From Clostridia bacterium (GTDB lineage Bacteria > Bacillota > Clostridia > Oscillospirales > UBA644), in NCBI GenBank assembly GCA_017440085.1, contig JAFSHW010000025.1, positions 1 through 39,806 on the forward strand: DNA of 39,806 nucleotides. Reading direction: 5' to 3'. Below are positions 14,880 through 23,127 of this stretch, one piece after another. Position numbers and translations under genes: made by a program. The first letter of the stretch is position 1; each line of letters starts with the position of its first letter. The notes below the pieces were generated by a model that was not told the DNA's origin, did not search any database, and saw only the letters and a program-made list of their open reading frames with translations.

Positions 14880-17153
14880 TTAGTCGTTGAGCCACATAAC
14901 GTCTGCAGCATCCTTAACGTACCACTGAGAGTAGTTGTCGTACATAGCGGGATCGATTGTGCAGTTGTAGTTCCAAGCGTAAGCAGCAGATGTGAAGCCT
15001 GTTGCGAAGTTAAATGCGTTGTACATAGGTGTACCTGCATAGTAACCGTAAACAGCCATCTGATAAAGTTCGTCAAGCATAGGTGCGAATTCACCGATCT
15101 GGTTCTGAACTTCAATACCTGCAGCTGCGATATTAGCATTTTCCATAAAGCCTGTAACAAGCTGGTCTGTGAAGGGGTTATCTGTTGTGCCGTACCAGTT
15201 GATTACGAGAGGCATATAGTAGTAGTCGCCAACGAGGTTTACTTTGTAAGCGCCATCTTTGGACTGGAATGTAATATCCTGAGCTTTGATGTCGTCTTTG
15301 TGGATAGCCTTGTAACGAACGCCTTCTACGTAGGGTTTACCTTCAGCATCCCAGATCCAACCGCCAGCTACGAGCATATCGATAGCAGCGTCAGCAGATG
15401 TGGGGTAAGCCTGGAGCTGCATACCGTCAGCAAGAGCTGCCTGATGCATCCAAGAGTTGGAGTAGTAAGGACCGTCAACAACGCCGCCGTAGCCGCCTGT
15501 GAATTCCTTAGCGAAAGTAGCTCTATCCATGCAGTATGCGATAGCAAGACGTACTTCTGTGAACTGTGTGGGACCGAAGTCAGCACGGAAACCGAGTTTA
15601 CCGTAGCCGGCTCTGGAGTAGTGGATGTAAGCGTAAGCGCCGTTGGAGTTATCAGCAGCGGATACAGCTTCGTTAGTTTCGTCGCCGCCTGTGATACCAG
15701 CGATGAAGTCAAGGTTGCCTGCGAGAAGGTCATCAAGCTGTGTGGAAGAAACGATCTTCTTGTAGATAACCTTTTCGATAGCGGGAACTGTGCCTTTGTA
15801 GTCGCCTTTGAAGTTGGGGTTCTTAACGAGAACTGCTTCTTTTGTAGCTGTGTCGTAAGATTCAACCATATAAGGACCGGAGTAAGGATATGTCTGGTCT
15901 GTGTTAAGAGCAGATGCTGTTACGTGAGCAGCATATGTGTAGCTGTCGCCTTCTTTAGCATAGAAGTTGCCTGTGATGTAAGCACCGTTGCCGTCGTCAG
16001 CGATGTCGCAATCGTTGAGCCAAAGAGCCTGAGCAACAGGGCTGAAGCCAGCGTATGCGATGTCGTAGTAGTAGGGAAGATATTCAGCGTCAATTGTAAC
16101 GGAGAATGTGTAATCGTTGATAAGTCTGAGACCTGCAAGAGCCTTTGTAGCAACTACAGCGTCGTCGCCTTCGCCAACAGTAACACCTTCGTTAGCGCCA
16201 TCGAATGCAGCGAATGCATCGTAACCAACGATCTGCATACCGGACATATGGTCCATACCAGCAGCCTGAGCAGCTACAGGTGTAGAGTATACGAGTGTTG
16301 TGTAGAGGTAGTTCTTAGCTGTGATGGGTGTGCCATCGGAAAGTTTGAGGTCATCATAGATTTCGATTGTGAAAGTCTTAGAGCCGTCATCGTTATCAGC
16401 TTCTGTATGGGATTTAACAGCAGTGTTGTTCCACTGATAAAGACCGTCAGAACCTGTTACTACAGTACCGAGACCGTATACGAGAGTTTCGATATCAAGG
16501 TCTGCAGAACCGGGAGAAGAAGAACCGAAGTTGGAGAATCTGAATTTACCGGAAAGGTCTGTTGTAGAACCGATGATGATGGATTTATCATCTTTTTCGG
16601 AAGCCCAGTCGATAAGAGCAGAAGAAACGCTCCAATAGGGGTTTGTGGGGAATTCCTGAACGCCTGTGATCTTAGCGTTGTAAAGATCATAGTATTCGTT
16701 GGAATAGAGGGGGATTTCGGGAAGGATTGCATTCCATTTCTGGATGAAGAGTCTATACCAGTCAGCATAAACGTCGTCAGCAGTCATATCAGAACCTTCG
16801 GGTACCTGGCAGTTGTAAACCATTGCCATAGAAAGGAAGTCAAGACCGAGTTCATATTTCTGGCCTTCAACTTCGATGTAAGCAAGACCAGTTTCAGGAT
16901 CTTCTGTTACCTGGTCAATGGTAATGTTTTTACCTACTGCTTCGTAAAGAGCTGTGTAGTCTTTACCGTATTCGTATTTGTCAAGATTTACGATTGTTTC
17001 ATAAACATCTTCAATCTTAACTTCCTGTTCATCACCGGAAACATCGGGAGTATCAGGATCGTCAGGGTTGTTAGGATCCACCACGTCGTTGACACAAGCT
17101 ACCATTGAGATAACGAGTACGCCGGCGAGGAGGAGAGCTAAAAACTTTTTCAT
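14880..17153 (-). CDS. oppA: Peptide ABC transporter substrate-binding lipoprotein
   Basis: Family 5 extracellular solute-binding protein that captures oligopeptides (or another substrate) for OppBCDF. From ATG 17153 (GGAGG eight bases upstream) the 757-aa protein has a lipoprotein signal ending ISMVAC, an acidic Pro-rich linker (DPNNPDDPDTPD), and a long type C periplasmic-binding fold. Family features include DLKLSDGTPITAKNYLYTTL, PYSGPYMVESYD, and AYCMDRATFAKEF. The C-terminal domain is rich in Tyr, Trp and Asn. At over 750 aa it is longer than the common 520-600, with extra sequence before the DLSDGTPIT-type segment. The permease partner also has an enlarged extracellular part, so the two could interact directly. 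It is the first gene of the operon. Confidence 0.93.
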   Translation of the reverse strand: MKKFLALLLAGVLVISMVACVNDVVDPNNPDDPDTPDVSGDEQEVKIEDVYETIVNLDKYEYGKDYTALYEAVGKNITIDQVTEDPETGLAYIEVEGQKYELGLDFLSMAMVYNCQVPEGSDMTADDVYADWYRLFIQKWNAILPEIPLYSNEYYDLYNAKITGVQEFPTNPYWSVSSALIDWASEKDDKSIIIGSTTDLSGKFRFSNFGSSSPGSADLDIETLVYGLGTVVTGSDGLYQWNNTAVKSHTEADNDDGSKTFTIEIYDDLKLSDGTPITAKNYLYTTLVYSTPVAAQAAGMDHMSGMQIVGYDAFAAFDGANEGVTVGEGDDAVVATKALAGLRLINDYTFSVTIDAEYLPYYYDIAYAGFSPVAQALWLNDCDIADDGNGAYITGNFYAKEGDSYTYAAHVTASALNTDQTYPYSGPYMVESYDTATKEAVLVKNPNFKGDYKGTVPAIEKVIYKKIVSSTQLDDLLAGNLDFIAGITGGDETNEAVSAADNSNGAYAYIHYSRAGYGKLGFRADFGPTQFTEVRLAIAYCMDRATFAKEFTGGYGGVVDGPYYSNSWMHQAALADGMQLQAYPTSADAAIDMLVAGGWIWDAEGKPYVEGVRYKAIHKDDIKAQDITFQSKDGAYKVNLVGDYYYMPLVINWYGTTDNPFTDQLVTGFMENANIAAAGIEVQNQIGEFAPMLDELYQMAVYGYYAGTPMYNAFNFATGFTSAAYAWNYNCTIDPAMYDNYSQWYVKDAADVMWLND

Positions 17154-17337
17154 ACTGTTTTCCTCCATTTAAATATAGTGAGAGAATAATTTATATTGAA
17201 AGCAAATCACGTCATTCTCCGCGTCTGCAAACAATCTATTGAATCTTTAGAACACAAAAGCACAAGAACCCCCGTTTTCTAAGCGAAGTCTTGAGACTGT
17301 TATATTCTATATATAATAGGTAGCAATGAGAAGCCTT

Positions 17338-17363
17338 TATGTTATACTAAAAGGTATAACATA
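17338..17363 (-). promoter_or_regulatory. Hairpin in oppA leader
   Basis: Perfect ten-base-pair inverted repeat TATGTTATAC / GTATAACATA with a six-base loop, lying two bases from the 17366-17385 palindrome. If transcribed from the 17443-17471 promoter it forms a hairpin in the 5' UTR; as DNA it could be an operator. Confidence 0.55.
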
Positions 17364-17365
17364 GC

Positions 17366-17385
17366 AAATACGGGTACCCGTATTT
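17366..17385. promoter_or_regulatory. Perfect 20-bp palindrome, candidate operator
   Basis: AAATACGGGTACCCGTATTT is a perfect 20-bp palindrome about 50 bp downstream of the oppA transcription start. Its length and perfect dyad symmetry fit the binding site of a dimeric repressor acting as a roadblock. No regulator gene is adjacent. Confidence 0.6.
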
Positions 17386-17442
17386 TAGTCGACTTTACCA
17401 TATTAAAGCGAAAAACCGACAAAAACTCATACTTCTTTGCTA

Positions 17443-17471
17443 ATTATAGCACATATTCGTTGCTTTGTCAA
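17443..17471 (-). promoter_or_regulatory. Promoter of opp operon
   Basis: Minus strand TTGACA (17466-17471), 17 bp, TATAAT (17443-17448), both perfect. The -35 box lies inside another dyad, TTTGTCAATGACAAA (17464-17478), which could be an operator. The start would be about 280 bases upstream of the oppA ATG. Confidence 0.88.
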
Positions 17472-17660
17472 TGACAAAAAGTAACCAAAACACTATATTT
17501 TTAGATTTTTTTCTGCTTTTGTTTCTTCTATTTCAAATTTTTACCACTATTTTTAGTTCGCTTTTCATTTAACCAAAAAGTGGTTTAAAAGAGTGAAAAA
17601 AATTAAAACAATAAAAATATAGCAAGGAATACCCCCCCAACTGCTTCTCGAAAGGGGTTA

Positions 17661-17698
17661 GGGAGAAGCTTCTTTCCAAATGAAAAGAAGCTTCCCCC
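17661..17698 (-). terminator. Terminator of parAB-serS
   Basis: Long stem pairing GGGAGAAGCTTCTTT (17661-17675) with AAAGAAGCTTCCCCC (17684-17698), 14 of 15 pairs, loop of eight, about 34 bp after the serS stop. The arm 17663-17669 can also pair with GCTTCTC at 17643-17649, so two alternative structures exist. Confidence 0.75.
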
Positions 17699-17731
17699 AT
17701 TTTATACCAATTTCAAACACCTATTATAATG

Positions 17732-19012
17732 TTAGTTCTGCTTAGTAATAACCTCTTTGCCACCGAGGTATTTTCTCAACGCTTCGGGGATAGTTACGGA
17801 GCCGTCTTTATTCTGGTAGTTTTCCAAAATAGCGGCAACAGTTCTGCCAACTGCAACGCCGGAGCCGTTAAGAGTATAAACGAATCTGGGTTTTTCTTTG
17901 GAATTAAGGTCAGTTTTGAACTTGATATTCGCTCTGCGTGCCTGGAAATCCGTGAAGCAAGAGCAAGAGGAAATTTCAACGTATCTGCCGTAAGAGGGCA
18001 TCCAAACTTCGATATCGTAAGTGATTGCGGAAGAGAAACCGAGGTCGCCGCCGCAAAGACGAACTACTCTGTAAGGAAGACCGAGGAGCTGAAGAACTCT
18101 TTCAGCATCGTTGGTGAGGCTTTCAAGCTCATCGAGAGCCTGCTCGGGAGTTGTGAATTTAACAAGCTCTACCTTATTAAACTGGTGCTGTCTGATAAGA
18201 CCTCTCGTATCTCTGCCTGCAGAGCCCGCTTCAGCACGGAAGCAAGCGGAATAAGCACAGTATTTAATAGGAAGCTGATCTGCGGAAAGAATTTCGTCTG
18301 CGTGGTAATTGGTTACGGGAACTTCAGCCGTGGGAATGAGGAAGTAATCGTTATTCGTTTTGAAAGCATCTTCTTCAAACTTAGGAAGCTGACCTGTACC
18401 AGTCATGGACTTTCTGTTTACCATGTAGGGGGGCATAATTTCAGTGTAGCCGTTAGCGGTGTGAGTATCAAGGAAGAAGCTGATGATAGCTCTTTCGAGA
18501 GCCGCACCCATGCCGCGGTAGAAGTGGAAACGAGCGCCGGTCACCTTTGCAGCTCTTTCCGGGTCGAGAATATTCAAAGCGGAGCCGATATCCCAATGAG
18601 CGAGAGGTTCGAAATCAAACTTTGTGGGCTCGCCGTTTTTGCGAACTTCAAGGTTGTCGCTGTCGTCCTTGCCGTCGGGAACGATATCAAGAGGAATATT
18701 GGGAACGGAAAGAAGGAAGGAAGTGATTTTTTCATCGTATTCCTTAATTTTCGTGTCGTTTTCCTTAACCTTATCGGAAAGAACTTTCATAGCTGCAAAG
18801 AGTTCAGCAGTATCTTTGCCCTCTTTTTTATACTGAGGAACCATTTTGGAAGTAGCGTTCTGCTCAGCCTTCATTTTTTCAGTATCAGCCATGAGCGCTC
18901 TTTTTTCGGCGTCAAGGTCGAGAAGAGGCTGAAGGTCGATAGTCTTGTTTCTCTTATTCATTCCGGCGATAATTTTTTCTGCGTCGGTTCTGATGTTTTT
19001 AATATCCAACAT
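17732..19012 (-). CDS. serS: Seryl-tRNA synthetase
   Basis: Class II aminoacyl-tRNA synthetase that charges tRNA-Ser in the cytoplasm. The 426-aa protein has the N-terminal tRNA-binding coiled-coil arm (about 25-105) and the catalytic domain. Motif 1 lies around [25 protein letters not shown], the TxE serine site is [10 protein letters not shown], motif 2 is [22 protein letters not shown], and motif 3 is [19 protein letters not shown]. Length is normal. It starts 11 bp after the parB stop and is therefore co-transcribed with parA-parB, a linkage often seen in clostridia. A strong terminator follows. Confidence 0.97.
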   Translation of the reverse strand: MLDIKNIRTDAEKIIAGMNKRNKTIDLQPLLDLDAEKRALMADTEKMKAEQNATSKMVPQYKKEGKDTAELFAAMKVLSDKVKENDTKIKEYDEKITSFLLSVPNIPLDIVPDGKDDSDNLEVRKNGEPTKFDFEPLAHWDIGSALNILDPERAAKVTGARFHFYRGMGAALERAIISFFLDTHTANGYTEIMPPYMVNRKSMTGTGQLPKFEEDAFKTNNDYFLIPTAEVPVTNYHADEILSADQLPIKYCAYSACFRAEAGSAGRDTRGLIRQHQFNKVELVKFTTPEQALDELESLTNDAERVLQLLGLPYRVVRLCGGDLGFSSAITYDIEVWMPSYGRYVEISSCSCFTDFQARRANIKFKTDLNSKEKPRFVYTLNGSGVAVGRTVAAILENYQNKDGSVTIPEALRKYLGGKEVITKQN

Positions 19013-19023
19013 TTTGCATTACC

Positions 19024-19911
19024 TTACCTTTTTTTCTGAATTATATCAAGTAAATTATTGAAATCTTCGTTATCGTAGAATTCAAATTCCACGGTGCCCT
19101 TAACCTTTCCATCCTTGGAGCTGGAAGAAATTTTAACCTTTCTGCCCCATGCGTTTGAAAGATCCTCGGCAATCTGCTTGAAGTAAATATCCGCTTCCCC
19201 GCTTGCCTTTTTCGGCTTTTCTTTGGGTTCGGAGGACTTTTCAAGGCGTTTTGCCAAGTTTTCAAGCTCTCTGACGGTGATATCTTTTTCAACCACGTCG
19301 TTGGCAATTTCGATTATCTTTGCCTCATCGCAAATTTTAGTCAGAGGTAGCAAAGCCCTTGCATGACCTGAGGAAAGCTTACCTGAAGAAACGAGGGCCA
19401 AAACCTCTTTTGGCAAAGCCAAAATTCGCAGAGCGTTGGCAACTGCGGGGCGGGATTTACCAACCCTTTTTGCGACCTCTTCCTGAGTCAGACCGAAATC
19501 GTCAATCAAAGAACGGTAGCCTTCCGCTTCTTCAACGCCGTTAAGGTCCTCACGCTGTAAGTTTTCAATAAGACCGATTTCAAGAACCTGCTTTTCGTCA
19601 AGGTCTTTAATGATTACGGGAACCTCCGCCAAGCCTGCCATTCTGCAAGCTCTCCAGCGGCGTTCACCTGAAATTATCTGGTATTTATCGTCGATTTTTC
19701 TGACGATTATGGGCTGAAGCAAGCCGTGCTCCCTGATGGAGGACGCCAATTCCTCAAGCTTTTCTTTATCAAAATACTTTCTGGGCTGAGCTTTATTGGG
19801 CTCAACGTCTGAAAGTCTGACTTTCAGATTTTCTTTTTGCTGGTCTGAGGTTTCTATTTCGTTATCCATAAAAAGGGAATCGAAGCCTCTGCCAAGACCG
19901 GATTTTTTCAT
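19024..19911 (-). CDS. parB: Chromosome-partitioning protein ParB/Spo0J
   Basis: CTP-dependent DNA clamp that loads at parS sites and spreads to recruit SMC and ParA. From ATG 19911 (AAAGGAG upstream) the 295-aa protein starts MKKSGLGRGFDSLF, the usual GLGRG box. It contains ISGERRWRACRMAGLAEVPVI (ParB/Srx CTPase domain, GERR motif), ENLQREDLN, the helix-turn-helix LTQEEVAKRVGKSRPAVANALRIL with SSGHARALL, and a C-terminal dimerisation domain. The longer upstream frame reads through a parS site (MFHVKH is that site translated) and is not the start. It is preceded by parA and followed by serS. Confidence 0.96.
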   Translation of the reverse strand: MKKSGLGRGFDSLFMDNEIETSDQQKENLKVRLSDVEPNKAQPRKYFDKEKLEELASSIREHGLLQPIIVRKIDDKYQIISGERRWRACRMAGLAEVPVIIKDLDEKQVLEIGLIENLQREDLNGVEEAEGYRSLIDDFGLTQEEVAKRVGKSRPAVANALRILALPKEVLALVSSGKLSSGHARALLPLTKICDEAKIIEIANDVVEKDITVRELENLAKRLEKSSEPKEKPKKASGEADIYFKQIAEDLSNAWGRKVKISSSSKDGKVKGTVEFEFYDNEDFNNLLDIIQKKR

Positions 19912-19951
19912 ATTTTGGATTTCTCCTTTGCCATATGGTATCATTTTATAA

Positions 19952-19967
19952 TGTTTCACGTGAAACA
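19952..19967. promoter_or_regulatory. parS site 1
   Basis: TGTTTCACGTGAAACA, a perfect 16-bp match to the Firmicutes parS consensus TGTTNCACGTGAAACA. It lies between parA and parB. Confidence 0.95.
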
Positions 19968-19971
19968 TTCC

Positions 19972-20754
19972 TTACTGTCTTTCCATAAATTCTTCCGCAA
20001 GCTGATAGTAAGCGGTTGCCCCCTTTGCGAATTTGTCGTAGTAATTTATGGGCTCCCCGTGTGAAGGAGCTTCGGAAATGCGCACGTTTCTGGGAATGAC
20101 GGTTTTGAACATCTTGTCCGCGAAGAACTTTTTAACTTCCGCAAGAACTTGAGAAGTAAGGTTCAATCTGCCGTCGTACATAGTAACGAGAACACCCTCA
20201 ATCTGCAACGAGGGATTAAAGTGCTTTTTCACCTGCTTTACGGTGTTCGTAAGCTGAGAAAGTCCTTCAAGAGCGTAAAATTCGCATTGAATGGGAATCA
20301 AAACGCTGTCTGAAGCGGCAAGTGCGTTCAAGGTCATCAACCCCAACGAGGGAGGACAGTCTATAAAAACGTAATCGTAATCAAAAAGCTTATCCGTAAT
20401 TCTCTTTATGCGGGCTTCCCTTTTTGAAGCATCCGTAAGCTCAAGCTCTGCGCCGACGAGATCCATAGTTGAGGGCAAAATGGAAAGGTTTTTAAACTTG
20501 GTTTCCATTATTGCAGAACGCACGTCATCGGAAGTAAGCTCGTCTGCCATAAGCAAATCATAAACGGAGGTTTCAAGTTTTTTCTTATTGACGCCGCAGC
20601 CGGACGTTGCATTGCCCTGAGGGTCAAGGTCCATAACCAAAACCTTTTTACCGTGTTTTTCCGCGATGCAAGCACTCAAATTGACAGCGGTAGTGGTTTT
20701 TCCAACGCCGCCTTTTTGATTGGCGACGGAAATAATCTTTGTCAACTGGTTCAT
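19972..20754 (-). CDS. parA: Chromosome-partitioning ATPase ParA/Soj
   Basis: Deviant Walker A ATPase that works with ParB in origin segregation and replication control. It has KGGVGKTTTAVNL (deviant Walker A with the signature Lys), VLMDLDPQGNATSGCG (A'), and YVFIDCPPSLGLMTLNAL (Walker B), about 260 aa in total. The frame extends further upstream, but the promoter at 20780-20808 lies in that extension, so the start is at or downstream of 20754. The ATG at 20754 directly abuts GAAAGG; a TTG at 20745 has better spacing and would give MTKIISVANQKGG, closer to Soj. It is the first gene of parA-parB-serS, flanked by parS sites on both sides. Confidence 0.95.
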   Translation of the reverse strand: MNQLTKIISVANQKGGVGKTTTAVNLSACIAEKHGKKVLVMDLDPQGNATSGCGVNKKKLETSVYDLLMADELTSDDVRSAIMETKFKNLSILPSTMDLVGAELELTDASKREARIKRITDKLFDYDYVFIDCPPSLGLMTLNALAASDSVLIPIQCEFYALEGLSQLTNTVKQVKKHFNPSLQIEGVLVTMYDGRLNLTSQVLAEVKKFFADKMFKTVIPRNVRISEAPSHGEPINYYDKFAKGATAYYQLAEEFMERQ

Positions 20755-20779
20755 CCTTTCATTAGGTTTGTACCCTACT

Positions 20780-20808
20780 ATTATACCACTTATGCTGTAA
20801 AAAATCAA
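20780..20808 (-). promoter_or_regulatory. Promoter of parA-parB-serS
   Basis: Minus strand TTGATT (20803-20808), 17 bp, TATAAT (20780-20785). It predicts a 5' UTR of about 20 bases and helps to decide the parA start. Confidence 0.8.
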
Positions 20809-20843
20809 TAGTATATGACTAAAATTCAAGAAAAGGGCAAATT

Positions 20844-20859
20844 TGTTTCACGTGAAACA
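20844..20859. promoter_or_regulatory. parS site 2
   Basis: Second perfect TGTTTCACGTGAAACA, 36 bp upstream of the parA -35 box, where bound ParB could influence parA transcription. Confidence 0.95.
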
Positions 20860-20953
20860 TTTTTTAATCATAAAACCAACACCACTATGGTACATTCTAT
20901 GTCGAATCTACATATTATATAGTGAACCCTGCTGAAATTTGATGAAAGGAGAA

Positions 20954-20969
20954 TGTTTCACGTGAAACA
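20954..20969. promoter_or_regulatory. parS site 3
   Basis: Third perfect TGTTTCACGTGAAACA, 21 bp before the start codon of the divergent 106-aa gene. It therefore sits in that gene's 5' UTR or promoter. Confidence 0.95.
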
Positions 20970-20990
20970 TTTATTGTTTAGGACTGATTT

Positions 20991-21311
20991 ATGGGAATGT
21001 TTTTGCAATTGCTGATTTTAGGATTGGCAGCTTTGGGACTAATAATTATGGCTGTGGAAATCGCCAGGATATACGAAAAAAACAAGGTAAAAGGAAAACT
21101 TTACGTGCTATGCGTGCCGCAAACGGATAATATCGAAGAGCTTTGCGCAGATTTGCTGAATAGATACAGGAGAAGCGGATTTGGGGAAGATATAATAATC
21201 TGCGGCGAACTTTCGCAAGAGGCAAAAGAAATCGGCAGACTCATAGAATCTGCCGACAAGGGAATTTATTTTATTGAACCTAAAGATTTTCCTCAATTTA
21301 TAGGGAATTAG
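20991..21311 (+). CDS. Small membrane-anchored protein divergent from parA
   Basis: A 106-aa protein with an N-terminal membrane helix (residues 3-24, FLQLLILGLAALGLIIMAVEIA) and a soluble, probably cytoplasmic, domain of about 80 residues. The soluble part has alternating strands and helices (GKLYVLCVPQTDNIEELCADLL, DIIICGELSQEAKEIGRLIESADKGIYFIEP). AGGA lies seven bases before the ATG; a second ATG is two codons later. It runs on the plus strand, divergent from parA, with a parS site just before its start, and its stop overlaps the convergent GH42-like gene by four bases. I recognise no named family. The pattern of a short helix plus a small alpha/beta domain suggests a regulatory or scaffold protein. 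Confidence 0.78.
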   Translation: MGMFLQLLILGLAALGLIIMAVEIARIYEKNKVKGKLYVLCVPQTDNIEELCADLLNRYRRSGFGEDIIICGELSQEAKEIGRLIESADKGIYFIEPKDFPQFIGN

Positions 21312-22954
21312 CTATCCTTCAGCTTGGCGCGCAATGCAACCTGAACCTCTTCCTGCAAAGGTTCGCCGTATTCGTTGATGAAATTGGGCTGAGCATTAAG
21401 GTCATCAACCAAAGTAATTGAAGATTCGGCAAGAAGCTTACCAACCTCGTCACTCATTACAATAACGTCAGCAAGCTCACCAACGTGAATTTTGGTAATA
21501 CTGTTGAGGATTGTGGGGTCAGCTAAAATCTGCGTATCTGTGATAAATCTAACCTTTTTACTTCCCCAAGAGGACATATTTCTGTAAGCGTAGTAGTAAA
21601 GGTCGTGCATATCCTGAGGAGGAGTTCTCAGCAAAAAGTCACGGGTATTTATGAGAATTACGTCGGTAACATCGTGAATAGATCTGTTTTTTGCGGAATC
21701 TGCAGAGGATTTGTATTGTGAAAGATATTTTTCGCCGTAGAGAAGCAAATCTTCGTATTCCCAATTCACAGCATTTATATAAGAAGCTCCGGAAGATACG
21801 GAATCAGAAACCTGCTTAACGTAATCATCGAAAGCACTCTCCCCTCTCCAGGAACCGTCGGTTTCCATCGCAATATACTGCCCACTCGTGAAAGATGCAA
21901 GCAAATCAATGGAAAAATCGTGAGGCCAAACAGGGGAATCGCTAATTTGAATTATATCGACCTTGCTTTCCGTGGCAATAACATATGGGTCAAAAACGCC
22001 GCGGTAGAAGGAAGCGGAAGTATCCCAAATACTGCTGAGCTGCAAAGAAACGGGAATATCCGGGTTGGCAATTTTAAAGATTTTCGTATACATATTGGAA
22101 ATATCAATAATAGTCTTCTGTTTGAAAAGTTTCCAATCGTAAAGGCAGGTTTTGGCAAGCTCCACGCCGTCCATATTGGCAAGCTCTTCCCAGCTTTCAA
22201 CGGAATAGCCGTAGTGCTTATTGAAAACTGCGCAAGCGGCGTATTTTTCTTGCAAAAACTTCTTAAAAGCGGAAATTGCGCTGGGTGAATAGTCCAGATC
22301 GACCAAAGAGGAATATTCCATTTCTGCGTAAACGCTTGTGCGAATATACCAACGGGTAATATTTTCTTTATATTTTCCATCGCAGTGGGCAGCAAAATAC
22401 TTCAATGTATTTTCCATTACGGCAATATTTTTTTCGCTGTTTAACGCCAAAAAATGACTTCTCATATCATCGTAAGCGTAAATTTTTCCGTCGGAAGTCA
22501 TTTGGAAATCAAGCTCGTCACGCCATTCAAGCCCCTCCGTCCAGAAAAGGACGCTGATGCTTATACCCAAGTCGTGCTTAACGAACACATCCAAAATACT
22601 GTCAAGGTACTTCCAATCAAACTCCCCTTGAACCGCTTCGAACTTTTTCCACTGAACCACGAAATCAATTCCGTCAAAGCCCAATTTTTTCGCTTCTTCA
22701 GCGTATTTTTCCGCATATTCTGCAGAGGGGACCTGCCAGCTCCAGACAGTAAGATTTACCTCATTTTGGCTTTTATCGGTAAGCACTCGAAGCTGAACCT
22801 CTTCCTTGTTAGGCAAATAGTTATCAAAATTATCAGCCACGGGGAAATCGGTGTTTTCAAAATTTTCCGTGCAGGCGGTAGCGCTGAAAGTCATCACAGC
22901 AGCGGCAAACAAAGAAAATATTCGCTTAGGGCTTAATTTATTGCTAAAATTCAT
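21308..22954 (-). CDS. GH42-like (clan A) glycoside hydrolase lipoprotein
   Basis: Secreted, lipid-anchored TIM-barrel glycosidase resembling the GH42/GH-A beta-galactosidase group. From ATG 22954 (GAGAGGAAAA upstream) the 548-aa protein has a signal peptide ending TFSATAC (Cys28). The barrel starts with AKKLGFDGIDFVVQWKKFEAVQGEFDWKYLD-like sequence, typical of GH42 and GH35 strand/helix 1-2. Candidate catalytic Glu residues are in YAEMEY (about 211-213, acid/base on strand 4) and IAMETDGS (about 364, nucleophile on strand 7). A second domain (about 420 onwards, VTDVILINTRDFLL) resembles the Rossmann-like trimerisation domain of GH42. Substrate is unknown. It has its own promoter and is convergent with the 106-aa gene. 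Confidence 0.75.
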   Translation of the reverse strand: MNFSNKLSPKRIFSLFAAAVMTFSATACTENFENTDFPVADNFDNYLPNKEEVQLRVLTDKSQNEVNLTVWSWQVPSAEYAEKYAEEAKKLGFDGIDFVVQWKKFEAVQGEFDWKYLDSILDVFVKHDLGISISVLFWTEGLEWRDELDFQMTSDGKIYAYDDMRSHFLALNSEKNIAVMENTLKYFAAHCDGKYKENITRWYIRTSVYAEMEYSSLVDLDYSPSAISAFKKFLQEKYAACAVFNKHYGYSVESWEELANMDGVELAKTCLYDWKLFKQKTIIDISNMYTKIFKIANPDIPVSLQLSSIWDTSASFYRGVFDPYVIATESKVDIIQISDSPVWPHDFSIDLLASFTSGQYIAMETDGSWRGESAFDDYVKQVSDSVSSGASYINAVNWEYEDLLLYGEKYLSQYKSSADSAKNRSIHDVTDVILINTRDFLLRTPPQDMHDLYYYAYRNMSSWGSKKVRFITDTQILADPTILNSITKIHVGELADVIVMSDEVGKLLAESSITLVDDLNAQPNFINEYGEPLQEEVQVALRAKLKDS

Positions 22955-22987
22955 TATTTTCCTCTCAAACAAAAAGTAACTACAAGT

Positions 22988-23016
22988 ATTATACTATATA
23001 AATATGAACTTTTCAA
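22988..23016 (-). promoter_or_regulatory. Promoter of GH42-like gene
   Basis: Minus strand TTGAAA (23011-23016), 17 bp, TATAAT (22988-22993), about 35 bp before the start codon. Confidence 0.82.
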
Positions 23017-23093
23017 GAGCTCTTTGGGGTAAAGTTGTGGAAATCTTGGGGAAAGAGAAGTTTTTGACCGCAAAAGAGCTGATTTACAAGAAA

Positions 23094-23121
23094 TCCCAAT
23101 CAGGTATAAATCTGATTGGGA
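23094..23121 (-). terminator. Terminator after the 23128 gene
   Basis: Perfect stem CCCAATCAG / CTGATTGGG with an eight-base loop, seven bases after the stop of the secreted protein gene. The minus strand continues ATTTCTT. Confidence 0.85.
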
Positions 23122-23127
23122 AATATT

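Larger units (their letters stand above)
17154..17731. other. 578-bp oppA upstream region, no gene
   Basis: No convincing coding sequence is seen on either strand. The right part holds the serS terminator (17661-17698) and AT-rich DNA. The middle holds a consensus minus-strand promoter (17443-17471). The left part should be a 5' untranslated leader of about 280 bases for oppA, containing a perfect palindrome (17366-17385) and a ten-base-pair hairpin (17338-17363). I could not match the leader to a known riboswitch or T-box class. Confidence 0.6.

Noticed and set aside
15300-17108. A 602-codon open frame on the plus strand opposite oppA
   Set aside because: It mirrors the oppA codons exactly out of strand, has no ribosome binding site or promoter, is rich in Cys, Ser and Val with no domain, and oppA has clear signal peptide and family motifs.
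17154-17436. T-box or known riboswitch in the oppA leader
   Set aside because: No T-box sequence (TGGNACCGCG) or recognisable aptamer core was found; only palindromes and hairpins.
17729-19039. A 436-codon open frame on the plus strand opposite serS
   Set aside because: serS motifs 1-3 are unmistakable on the other strand; the antisense frame is a by-product of codon bias.
19912-19968. Longer parB start giving MFHVKHYKM...
   Set aside because: The first six codons are the parS site itself, and a proper ribosome binding site precedes the ATG at 19911, which starts the conserved MKKSGLGRGFDSLF.
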